A stretch of DNA of 6,565 nucleotides from Rhizorhabdus sp. (GCA_004297635.1 SCUQ01000114.1:1-6565), one strand, 5' to 3'. Positions 1 to 6,335 are shown, counted from the stretch's first letter. Notes: generated by a model from the letters alone, not told the origin. Numbers and translations are program-made.

Positions 1-894
1 CGCGGCAAGGGTAAGCTCCACCACCAGCACCACCGACCGGACGTCGTGGAACAGATGCGGATGCTGGACCATCATCATGCGCGGGACATCGACGACGGTG
101 CATTCGAACGCGCCCTTCATCTCCTCCTGGAGTTGGAAATAGGCGCCGCCATCGGTGATGATGGGATTGTTGATCGGGGCTTCCGCCGACAGCACCGACA
201 GCTTGTCATTGGCTTTCACCAGCGCGCGTTCGAGGAACAGCCCGTCGATACGCGCCGGATTGTCGATCGCATCGGTCAGGCCGCGGCCGGGCTCGAGATC
301 GAGCGACAGCGCGCCGGTGCCGAAATGGACATCGAGATCGAGCAATGCGGTGCTGTGGCCGCCATTCTCGCCCATCAGCCAGGCGATCGAACTGGCGACG
401 GTGGAGGCGCCGACGCCCCCGCGTACGCCGATCACCGCGCTCATCATGTGGATCGTGTCCTCGGCGAGTACGCCATGGCGCGGTCCCATCAGCATCATCT
501 GCGCCTGCGCCAGCGCATCGCGGACCTGATCAGCGGTGAACGGCTTGAGCAGATAATCCTGGATGCCGCTGTTGAGCAGCTCCCGATAGAGGCGGACGTC
601 ATTCACCGTGCCTGCGGCGATCACGATCGTGCCGGGCTCGCAGACTTCGGCCAGCGCGTTCACGTCGTTGAGCGGATCGGTCGATTCGGACAGGTCAATC
701 AGCAGGATCGTCGGACTTGCCGAAACGGAAAGCGACTGGACTGCGCCGCGCAGTCCGCTGCGGGTGACGGCCTCGGTCGGCCAGCCCAGCTCGAACACGA
801 GCGGCTTCAGCAATTCGACGCTGACATCGTCGCAGACGAACGCCGCGAAGGGATTGCGGGTCTGCTGCCCCTTGGGATTGAAGGGAGCGTTCAT
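1..894 (-). CDS. cpaE: CpaE/TadZ-like pilus assembly ATPase, C-terminus cut by window edge
   Basis: This is a MinD/ParA-like protein that in Tad systems marks the cell pole and recruits the pilus machine at the inner membrane. 298 codons are visible and the frame is still open at base 1. An N-terminal receiver-like domain covers about residues 16-130: acidic pair D22/D23, D67 at the end of a hydrophobic strand, and K117 in YLLKPF. The ATPase domain follows, with a variant Walker A, GVRGGVGAST (156-165), a Walker A' LLDLDVHFG (184-192) and a Walker B-like TVVDVPR (266-272). The Walker A lacks both usual lysines, having R158 and A163, a divergence I recall as common in CpaE/TadZ. The ATG is supported by GGGAGG six bases upstream and by its one-base overlap with the cpaD stop (TGATG), which suggests translational coupling. 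The missing C-terminus is probably about 100 residues. Confidence 0.93.
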   Translation of the reverse strand, partial: MNAPFNPKGQQTRNPFAAFVCDDVSVELLKPLVFELGWPTEAVTRSGLRGAVQSLSVSASPTILLIDLSESTDPLNDVNALAEVCEPGTIVIAAGTVNDVRLYRELLNSGIQDYLLKPFTADQVRDALAQAQMMLMGPRHGVLAEDTIHMMSAVIGVRGGVGASTVASSIAWLMGENGGHSTALLDLDVHFGTGALSLDLEPGRGLTDAIDNPARIDGLFLERALVKANDKLSVLSAEAPINNPIITDGGAYFQLQEEMKGAFECTVVDVPRMMMVQHPHLFHDVRSVVLVVELTLAA

Positions 895-1517
895 CAATTG
901 CCTCCCTTGGTCGATTCAAGCTTGAGACCGTTTTTCGCGGTGGGATCGGCGTTGCGCCAGATGCGGATCGCCTTCGCGGCGGTCTCGGCATTGCCGCCAC
1001 GCGCTTCCTGTCCCCGGACGAGATCCTCGGGATTGGCGACCATCGCGGCGAGGGTGGAATTGATCCCGCAGCCATAGTTGGAGGTTGCCGCCCCGGTGAA
1101 ATTGGGCTGCGATGCCTGGCTGTAATCGGGGCAGCCGGGCACGCTGGCTGTCGACCGGCTGACGATGATGCGGACATTGCCGGGGGCGATCGCACCCTCC
1201 GTCACCGGTGCGCCATTGCTGACGAAAAGACCGTAATCGCCGACGATGGCGGCGATCGCGCGGCTCGATCCGCTATTGCCTGCGCTGCCGTCGATGCTGA
1301 TCCGGTCGCCATAATCGAGCCCGATCGCGTCGAACCACTGGCGGACCCGTGTCGCGGCCACCGGATCGAGCCCGTCGCCCGAGACGTCGAGCACATAATC
1401 ATGGCGTTGGACGACCGGCTGGTGGACCGATTCCACCCCGCGATTATAGCGGCCGGCCTGCGCGGCCGAGAGCGGCAGCGCGATCAGGACGAGGGCGGTG
1501 AGGACGCTGCGGTTCAT
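894..1517 (-). CDS. cpaD: CpaD family Tad pilus assembly protein
   Basis: This 207-residue exported protein belongs to the CpaD family, usually annotated as a pilus assembly lipoprotein that works with the secretin at the outer membrane. The N-terminus (MNRSVLTALVLIALPLSAAQ) is a typical Sec signal peptide with likely cleavage after AQA. The family signature is in the C-terminal half: GCPDYS with C129, then NYGC with C150, followed by a LAAMVANPEDLVRG block (about 156-169). No cysteine lies at the signal-peptide cleavage region, so lipidation is not supported here. I chose ATG at 1517 over GTG at 1529 because the signal peptide then starts normally and a GGA lies nine bases upstream; the GTG start would add four residues and begin one base after the cpaC stop. 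The TGA overlaps the cpaE ATG. Function is assigned from family and position in the operon. Confidence 0.88.
   Translation of the reverse strand: MNRSVLTALVLIALPLSAAQAGRYNRGVESVHQPVVQRHDYVLDVSGDGLDPVAATRVRQWFDAIGLDYGDRISIDGSAGNSGSSRAIAAIVGDYGLFVSNGAPVTEGAIAPGNVRIIVSRSTASVPGCPDYSQASQPNFTGAATSNYGCGINSTLAAMVANPEDLVRGQEARGGNAETAAKAIRIWRNADPTAKNGLKLESTKGGN
895..906 (-). promoter_or_regulatory. Ribosome binding site of cpaE inside the end of cpaD
   Basis: On the minus strand GGGAGG (906-901) lies six bases before the cpaE ATG at 894. It is the clearest Shine-Dalgarno sequence in the operon and sits within the last codons of cpaD. It fixes the cpaE start and fits re-initiation at the TGATG junction. 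Confidence 0.7.
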
Positions 1518-1530
1518 GGTTCGATCCACT

Positions 1531-3150
1531 TCAGTTCAGCGCGAAGCCGGCGTCGGGCACGCTGGCCCGCGTTTTCGGCGGCAGGGCTTTCGAGACGCGC
1601 TCGCCGGCCGGGACGGTTTTCGGTGGCACGGGCACGGGTACCGGGCTGCGTTCGCCCGACGTGCCCATGAAGGTCTGGCCGGCGATCAGCCGCTCGGCAT
1701 CGGTCGCGCTTTTCAGGCCGGCAGTGGGCAGGGCGATCTGCTGCGGCGATACCGGCTTCACCAGATAGGGGGTGACGACGATCATCAGCTCGGTCTCGTT
1801 GCGCTTGAAGCCGTTCGACCGGAACAGCGCACCAAGCACCGGCAGGTCGCCCAGGAAGGGGGCCTTGTCGACATTGCTGTTCTGGCCGTTCGACAGCAGC
1901 CCGCCGATCATGAACGCCTGGCCCGAGCCGAGCTCGACCGTCGTCTCTGCGCGGCGCGTGGTGATGCCGGGGATGGTGAAGCCGTTGAGACGCACCGATC
2001 CGGCATCGGTCAGCTGTGACACTTCGGGGCGGACCCGGATCGAGATGCGCCCGTCGCCCAGCACGGTGGGGGTGAAGGACAGGCTGACGCCATATTGCTT
2101 GAACTCGACCGAAACGGCTCCCAGCCCCTGCGACAGCGGGATCGGGATTTCGCCGCCGGCCAGAAAGCTGGCGGTTTCGCCCGAGATCGCGGTCAGGTTC
2201 GGCTGGGCGAGCGTGCTCACCAGCCCGTCGGCTTCGGCCAGGTCGATCGCCGCGGCGAGATCCATGCCGAGAAAGCGGCCGGCGAGACCGAGCGAAGTGC
2301 CGGCGCCGGCGCCCTTGCCGAGGGTGTTGAGATTATAGGCGGTGCCCGGCCCGCCGGTGATGAACTGGCCGGTCTGGGTGTTGAACGGCAGCGACAGCGA
2401 ACCAGCTGGAAGATTGTAGAGCGACGAGGCATCGACCAGCGGAAACGGGTTTGCCGCATTGGCGATGCTGCCGAAATTGCGGCCCTGGGCGATGCCGAAC
2501 AGGAAGCCGCCGCTGGTGTCGCGGTTGAGCAGGTTGACGCCGACAGTCTTGGCGAACTCGCGGCTGACCTCGGCGATCTTGACGTGGAGGTTGACCTGGA
2601 GCGGCACGGCCGACTTCAGCCGGTTGACGACCTGAATGTCCTTGCCGACGAACTGCTCGACCAGCTTCTGCGCTTCCTCGACATCGCTCGGTGCGGCGAC
2701 GGTGCCGGTCAGCAGGACGATGCCGTTCATCGTCGTGGCGGTGATCGCGGCCTCCGGCATGGCGAGCTTCAGCATGGTGGCCACGCTGGTGATGTTGCTG
2801 CCGACCCGCACGATCGACGACCAGATCACCGCGCCCGACCGGTCGGTGGCATAGACCGCCGTCTCGCCCGGCCCCTTGCCGAAGATGTAGAGCTGGCTCG
2901 ACGAACGGACTTGGACATCGGCCACCTTGTCGTCGGCGACGAAAAGATCGGTCATCGCGGCGGGGAGGGCGATCATCTGGCCCTCGCCGATCGACAAAGT
3001 GGTGGTCTCGGTCGGCTTGCCGATCGTGGCGGTGCGCACCCCGCCCACCCGGGTGGGCGCGGCGGAGATGGCGGCGGTGATCGGCGCGAGCACGACGGAC
3101 GCGATCAGCGCCCGGCCAAGCAGCTTGTTCATATGCGGACGCATCTTCAC
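1531..3150 (-). CDS. cpaC: Tad pilus outer-membrane secretin (CpaC/RcpA)
   Basis: CpaC forms the multimeric outer-membrane channel through which the Flp pilus leaves the cell. From the GTG start the protein has 539 residues. It shows a signal peptide (about 1-31), an N-terminal pilus/secretin domain (about 48-117), a BON-like domain (about 120-180, with MNGIVLLTGTV at 141-151), and the secretin core (about 295-467) with AQPNLTAISGETASFLAGGE (315-334), VEFKQYGVSLSFTP and the closing ETELMIVVTPYLV (452-464). A proline-rich tail follows (501-525). Length fits the family. The GTG at 3150 overlaps the cpaB stop as GTGA and has GGAG four bases upstream. ATG at 3144 has the same GGAG ten bases away and is nearly as likely; ATG at 3132 has no clear ribosome site. 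The choice affects only the signal peptide. Confidence 0.96.
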   Translation of the reverse strand: MKMRPHMNKLLGRALIASVVLAPITAAISAAPTRVGGVRTATIGKPTETTTLSIGEGQMIALPAAMTDLFVADDKVADVQVRSSSQLYIFGKGPGETAVYATDRSGAVIWSSIVRVGSNITSVATMLKLAMPEAAITATTMNGIVLLTGTVAAPSDVEEAQKLVEQFVGKDIQVVNRLKSAVPLQVNLHVKIAEVSREFAKTVGVNLLNRDTSGGFLFGIAQGRNFGSIANAANPFPLVDASSLYNLPAGSLSLPFNTQTGQFITGGPGTAYNLNTLGKGAGAGTSLGLAGRFLGMDLAAAIDLAEADGLVSTLAQPNLTAISGETASFLAGGEIPIPLSQGLGAVSVEFKQYGVSLSFTPTVLGDGRISIRVRPEVSQLTDAGSVRLNGFTIPGITTRRAETTVELGSGQAFMIGGLLSNGQNSNVDKAPFLGDLPVLGALFRSNGFKRNETELMIVVTPYLVKPVSPQQIALPTAGLKSATDAERLIAGQTFMGTSGERSPVPVPVPPKTVPAGERVSKALPPKTRASVPDAGFALN

Positions 3151-4154
3151 TTGGCTCCAACCGTGCTGACGGTGATGGCGTTGCCACGCGCGACCCGCAC
3201 GACGGGGCCTGCGGGCGTGCTGCTGGTGGTGGCCGGGGCGTTTTCCGGCGTGCTGCTCGCCGGCTTGGCGGGCACGCTCGACCGTTGGAAGCGCGAAACA
3301 TCGGCACCTACGGTGTAGGTCGGATTGCTGTCGATCGGGCGCGAGGCGATTTCGAGCAGCATCTGCCGCTCGGCCCTGGGGTCGCTATCGGCGGGCAGCT
3401 TGACCTCGCCATTGGCGATACGCTCTTCGAGTTCGGCCTTGTCGTCTGCGATCGAACGCAGCGCGAGCGACAGCTGGCCAATCGTTTGCGCAACCGCAAT
3501 CTTCTCGGCGATCTTCGGCGTAGCTTCCAGGGTGACGTTCGACGTGCCGGCGACCACGGTCTTGCCTTCCTCATCGACTGTCTTGTCGGTGCGCTGATCG
3601 GCCGCGAGGACGCGGATATTGCGGATAATCGTCTCGGCGGCCTTCAGCGGGGCACCGTCGCCGCCGCCGGGCACGTCCTGGGTCAGCATCAGATCGACCC
3701 GGTCGCCTGGGAAGACGAAGCCGGCCACGCCCGACTGGGCCGAGACCGAGATGGTGACGGCGCGCATGCCCGGCCCGAGCGCCGCGGCCAGGAAGCCGCG
3801 ATCGCCAGGCTTGACCAGCGAGCCCTGCGTCACCGGCGAACCGGCGGTGATCGCATAGCGGACCACCGAGCCGTTGAGCGCGGTGAGATCGCTCTCGCCC
3901 TTGATGAAATAGGTTTTGCCGACCAGTTCGGCCGGCCAGCGCTGATAGCGGAAGCTATCGGGGCCGATGATCGTGCCGACGGGCAGCGGACGCACCGCGA
4001 CCGCCACTTCGGGGCCGCTCGGCTGTGGCGCGGGGGCCGCGACCGGCGCCGCTTCGGCCTCGCTCTGGCCACCGAACATGCTGCGGAAGACGACGGCGGA
4101 AATGCCCGCCATCACCAGCGCCATGATCAGCAGCAGCAATTTCCTCGCATCCAT
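3147..4154 (-). CDS. cpaB: Tad pilus assembly protein CpaB/RcpC
   Basis: CpaB is an inner-membrane-anchored periplasmic protein thought to work with the CpaC secretin in Flp pilus assembly. The 335-residue product begins MDARKLLLLIMALVMAGISA, a single transmembrane helix (about 4-23), followed by an Ala/Pro-rich linker. A SAF domain (about 50-115) opens with AVRPLPVGTIIGPDSFRYQRWP, and an RcpC/CpaB domain follows with GMRAVTISVSAQSGVAGFVF (129-148) and GDRVDLMLT. The C-terminal region (about 290-317) is rich in Ser, Thr, Pro and Ala and looks disordered. I chose ATG at 4154 because GGGG lies nine bases upstream and the membrane helix then starts normally; an in-frame TTG at 4169 would add five residues. 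The TGA overlaps the start of cpaC. Upstream, 69 bases separate it from the cpaA stop. Confidence 0.95.
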   Translation of the reverse strand: MDARKLLLLIMALVMAGISAVVFRSMFGGQSEAEAAPVAAPAPQPSGPEVAVAVRPLPVGTIIGPDSFRYQRWPAELVGKTYFIKGESDLTALNGSVVRYAITAGSPVTQGSLVKPGDRGFLAAALGPGMRAVTISVSAQSGVAGFVFPGDRVDLMLTQDVPGGGDGAPLKAAETIIRNIRVLAADQRTDKTVDEEGKTVVAGTSNVTLEATPKIAEKIAVAQTIGQLSLALRSIADDKAELEERIANGEVKLPADSDPRAERQMLLEIASRPIDSNPTYTVGADVSRFQRSSVPAKPASSTPENAPATTSSTPAGPVVRVARGNAITVSTVGAK

Positions 4155-4223
4155 CGATTCAGACCCCAACTCGCCCGATCAGGGGCGGAAAAGCACGGAG
4201 TCCGGCCAGGACCCTTCATGCCG
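4155..4223. other. Gap between cpaA and cpaB
   Basis: These 69 bases are the only real spacer in the visible pilus operon. They hold the GGGG ribosome site of cpaB and a short imperfect palindrome (TCCGGCCAGGA on the plus strand, 4201-4211). I see no pilin gene, no T-tract terminator and no convincing promoter, so cpaA and cpaB are probably cotranscribed. Confidence 0.5.
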
Positions 4224-4697
4224 CTATGCAACGGACGTGGTTAACAACCCGTTTGCGATGACCCACAGCCCACCGATCGCGATGGCGACGCCATAGGGAA
4301 CTTCGGGCCGCGCCGCGTTCGGCCGCCAACGCTGGCGGACCAGCAGGAAAAGGGTGATGACTCCGCCGGCCAGTGCCATGACGGTGAGCATCGCCATCAG
4401 CGCGGGAAAGGGCAGCCACAGCGCCAGCGCGGCGATCATCTTCACATCGCCGCCGCCCATCATCTTCAGCATGAACAGCGCCGCGAAGGCCGCGAACAGC
4501 AGCAGGGCAACGCCGATCCGCAGGGCGACATCGGGCCAGAGCGCCTCGCCGGCTACCCACCAGAAGGCGACGGCCAGTAACGCGATCGCCGCGTTGAGCT
4601 CGTTCGAGATGGTCCGCGTCTTGATGTCGGTCCATGCTGCCATCAGCAGCAAAACCGCCAACAGGATGCCGAAAAGGTCGGGAAGTTGAATAGACAT
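4224..4697 (-). CDS. cpaA: Prepilin leader peptidase of the Tad system (CpaA/TadV)
   Basis: This inner-membrane aspartic protease (peptidase A24 family) would remove the short leader from Flp prepilin and possibly from pseudopilins of the same system. The 157-residue length fits the short CpaA/TadV type, which lacks the N-terminal methyltransferase domain of PilD. The two catalytic aspartates are visible: D24 in AWTDIKTRTISN and D84 in the GxGD motif MMGGGDVKM (79-87). Hydrophobic segments at about 7-22, 36-50, 58-77, 87-122 and 136-153 fit a multi-pass protein, and PYGVAIAIGG (134-143) is the conserved last block. The ATG at 4697 has no clear Shine-Dalgarno sequence. The frame stays open further upstream, but that part runs antisense through the oxidoreductase gene and is not coding. 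It is the first pilus gene in the operon as seen here. Confidence 0.95.
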   Translation of the reverse strand: MSIQLPDLFGILLAVLLLMAAWTDIKTRTISNELNAAIALLAVAFWWVAGEALWPDVALRIGVALLLFAAFAALFMLKMMGGGDVKMIAALALWLPFPALMAMLTVMALAGGVITLFLLVRQRWRPNAARPEVPYGVAIAIGGLWVIANGLLTTSVA

Positions 4698-4745
4698 GGT
4701 TAAGCAGGCTAGACGGCCCCTCTTACCAAAACCTAAACGCGCCCC
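4698..4745. promoter_or_regulatory. Divergent intergenic region between cpaA and the FAD oxidoreductase
   Basis: These 48 bases separate two divergent start codons, so at least one promoter is likely here or just inside the flanking genes. The stretch 4721-4738 is AT-rich against its surroundings and contains TTAC-N7-TAAAC, which resembles the CtrA box TTAA-N7-TTAAC with two mismatches. On the plus strand a weak pair, TAGACG (4710-4715) and CTAAAC (4733-4738) with 17-base spacing, would give a nearly leaderless oxidoreductase transcript, in keeping with the absence of a ribosome site before 4746. Both readings are tentative. Confidence 0.4.
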
Positions 4746-5849
4746 ATGAACGGAACGATCACCATTGCCGACATCGCCATTGTCGGTGCCGGCATGGCGG
4801 GGGCCAGCCTCGCCGCCGAGATCGGCGGTGCCGCGCGCGTGGTGCTGATCGAAGGCGAGGCGCAGCCCGGCTATCACAGCACCGGCCGTTCGGCGGCCTT
4901 CTGGTCCGAAACCTATGGCGGCCCGGCTGTGCAGCCGCTGACGTCGGCATCCTTCGACTATCTCGACGGGAACGGCTTTCTGACGGATCGCTCGGCGATC
5001 CACCTCGCGGCGCCGGGGGGCATGGATCGGCTCGAACGGCTCAAGGATGCGCTGGGCGGGGTGGTCCAGCTCGACAGGCTCGGGCCGGATGCGCTGGCGC
5101 GCCATATTCCGGGGCTCAGGCCGGGTTTTCCCGGGGGGCTGGCTGAACCTAGCTGCCGCGATATCGATGTCGCCGGGCTGCACGCCCATTATCTGGCGCG
5201 CGCGCGGGCCGCGGGCACCACATTGCTGACCGACGCGCGCTTCCTGGGCGCGGCGCGCGAGGGCGGCTCATGGCGGATCACGACGTCTGCGGGCGAGGTG
5301 CGGGCTGCGATCCTCGTCGATGCGGCGGGCGCCTGGGCAGACGAGGTGGCGGCGCTGGCCGGAGCGCGGACCATCGGCATCACACCATATCGCCGAACGA
5401 TGATCCAGCTCCAGATCGATCCCTCCGCCAGGGCTGACCTGCCGCTGGTGATGGATGCCGAGGAACGCTTCTATTTCAAGCCGGAGGCGGGCGGGCGGAT
5501 CTGGTTGTCACCACATGACGAGACGCCGACGGCGCCATGCGATGCCGCGCCGGACGAGATCGATATCGCGGTGGCGATCGACCGGTTCGAGCATGTGGTC
5601 GACTGGAAGGTCATCCGGCGCGAACATGCCTGGGCCGGCCTGCGCAGCTTCACACCCGATCGAGTGCCGGTCTATGGCTTCGATGGCGCCATGCCCGGCT
5701 TCTTCTGGTTCGCGGGGCAGGGCGGCTTCGGTATCCAGACCGCGCCGGCCGCAGCGATGATCGCCAGCGCGCTGCTGCTCGGACGAGGCCTGCCCGACGC
5801 GGTGGGAGCGATCGACGCCGAACGCTATGGGCGTCGTCGTTTCGGTTGA
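4746..5849 (+). CDS. FAD-dependent oxidoreductase of the DAO family, D-arginine dehydrogenase-like
   Basis: This is a complete 367-residue flavoenzyme likely to oxidise an amine or D-amino acid, passing electrons from FAD to an acceptor. The dinucleotide-binding fold opens with IAIVGAGMAGAS (10-21) and ends with the ribose-binding acidic residue E36. The block QPGYHSTGRSAAFWSETYGG (40-59) closely matches my memory of Pseudomonas aeruginosa D-arginine dehydrogenase (about 375 residues). Other shared blocks are AAILVDAAGAWADEVAALAG (187-206), an Arg pair at 216-217, FYFKPEAG (242-249) with Y243, AGLRSF (297-302) with R300, and FAGQGGFGIQTAP (322-334). The carboxylate-binding Arg and Tyr positions appear kept, whereas those reading the arginine side chain do not, so the substrate is uncertain. 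No transporter, racemase or RidA gene is nearby. ATG at 4746 lacks a ribosome site but places the nucleotide-binding strand at the usual distance. Confidence 0.9.
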   Translation: MNGTITIADIAIVGAGMAGASLAAEIGGAARVVLIEGEAQPGYHSTGRSAAFWSETYGGPAVQPLTSASFDYLDGNGFLTDRSAIHLAAPGGMDRLERLKDALGGVVQLDRLGPDALARHIPGLRPGFPGGLAEPSCRDIDVAGLHAHYLARARAAGTTLLTDARFLGAAREGGSWRITTSAGEVRAAILVDAAGAWADEVAALAGARTIGITPYRRTMIQLQIDPSARADLPLVMDAEERFYFKPEAGGRIWLSPHDETPTAPCDAAPDEIDIAVAIDRFEHVVDWKVIRREHAWAGLRSFTPDRVPVYGFDGAMPGFFWFAGQGGFGIQTAPAAAMIASALLLGRGLPDAVGAIDAERYGRRRFG

Positions 5850-5967
5850 GCACCGGTGCGTCGCCCAGATGCACCGTCCCGGTTATGAGACCTTTGTCGA
5901 AGTCATTCAGATATCTTGGACGGAAATTTCTCCAACCCCATGAAAAACTGTCATGATTCTGTAAATT

Positions 5968-5979
5968 AGACGAACGTCT
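5968..5979. promoter_or_regulatory. Operator-like inverted repeat upstream of the HicB-like gene
   Basis: AGACG-AA-CGTCT is a perfect inverted repeat with five-base arms and a two-base centre. It overlaps the possible -35 element TTAGAC and lies about 87 bases before the preferred start codon at 6066. The layout resembles an operator for a dimeric repressor such as a TetR-type protein. No regulator gene is in the window, and a repeat of this size can occur by chance. Confidence 0.35.
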
Positions 5980-6051
5980 TACGCACTATACCTGTCATGG
6001 AATCGACCCCTTCCGACCATAGGCGTGAGGGGTGTTTCAGTGGATCGAGTC

Positions 6052-6058
6052 GGGGAAG
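6052..6058 (+). promoter_or_regulatory. Ribosome binding site deciding the HicB-like start
   Basis: GGGGAAG lies seven bases before the ATG at 6066. The in-frame ATG at 5997 has no purine-rich sequence before it and sits almost on the possible -10 element, so this site favours the downstream start. Confidence 0.5.
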
Positions 6059-6065
6059 CGTGGCG

Positions 6066-6335
6066 ATGGGTATCTATCTCAAAGGGCTGGACCTCTATCC
6101 GGCGCTCGTGCGGTGCGAAGGTGGGATCTATCGCGCGGACGTCATCGATATTCCCGGCTGCCGCGCTTATGGCGCATCGGCATGCGAAGCTGAGGCGAAG
6201 GTGGGCGAGGCGCTCAACGCGCATGTGGCGCGTCTGGGACGCGATGGCCGCGCCTTGCCGACCCCATCGGTCATCGAGCAGGCGGGTTCCGGCGCCGACC
6301 GTTATTTCGCCTATATTGCCGCACCGCTGCCCTGA
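6066..6335 (+). CDS. Small HicB-fold protein, solitary (HicB-like antitoxin family)
   Basis: This 89-residue protein has the HicB-like domain, a small alpha/beta fold related to double-stranded RNA-binding proteins. The family pattern runs from YPALVRCEGGIYRADVIDIP (11-30) through GCRAYG and the helix EAEAKVGEALNAHVARL (41-57) to the closing RALPTPS (62-68). In HicAB systems HicB binds and blocks the HicA mRNA interferase and usually carries a C-terminal DNA-binding segment. Here only about 20 residues follow the core, with no ribbon-helix-helix or helix-turn-helix that I can see, and no hicA is adjacent on either strand. It may therefore be a solitary family member rather than an antitoxin. 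ATG at 6066 is preferred because of its ribosome site and because the core begins soon after; ATG at 5997 would add 23 residues of unconserved look. The fold is fairly certain, the role is not. Confidence 0.8.
   Translation: MGIYLKGLDLYPALVRCEGGIYRADVIDIPGCRAYGASACEAEAKVGEALNAHVARLGRDGRALPTPSVIEQAGSGADRYFAYIAAPLP

Larger units (their letters stand above)
5850..6065. other. Intergenic region with AT-rich promoter-like stretch
   Basis: This region follows the oxidoreductase stop and precedes the preferred start of the HicB-like gene. Its left end has a palindrome GCACCGGTGC (5850-5859) and a six-base stem (5854-5859 with 5871-5876) without a T-tract. From about 5895 to 5992 base composition shifts towards AT, as expected of a promoter. 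TTAGAC (5966-5971) and TATACC (5987-5992) could be a weak -35/-10 pair with a short 15-base spacer. No gene is supported here. Confidence 0.5.

Noticed and set aside
46..1077. Long plus-strand open frame opposite cpaE and cpaD
   Set aside because: Its protein is rich in Arg, Asp, Ala and His with no domain pattern, and the opposite strand codes for recognisable CpaE and CpaD. Long antisense frames are usual in GC-rich DNA.
2095..3318. Plus-strand open frame of 407 codons opposite cpaC
   Set aside because: It has low-complexity charged composition and lies antisense to a clear secretin.
3285..4244. Plus-strand open frame of 319 codons opposite cpaB
   Set aside because: It is antisense to cpaB, shows no recognisable motif, and has the composition of a GC-rich shadow.
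4698..5189. Upstream extension of the cpaA frame to 321 residues
   Set aside because: The extra part runs antisense through the FAD oxidoreductase and has no domain; CpaA proteins are normally about 150-170 residues and begin at the membrane helix.
5850..5876. Terminator after the oxidoreductase (palindrome and six-base stem)
   Set aside because: The stem is short, the loop is 11 bases, and no T-tract follows.
5948..5999. Direct repeat CTGTCATG at 5948 and 5992
   Set aside because: Two copies of an eight-base word 44 bases apart, one overlapping an ATG, are easily due to chance and have no further structure.
5997..6065. 23-residue N-terminal extension of the HicB-like protein
   Set aside because: There is no ribosome site before 5997, the ATG lies next to a possible -10 element, and the extension does not look like part of the HicB fold.
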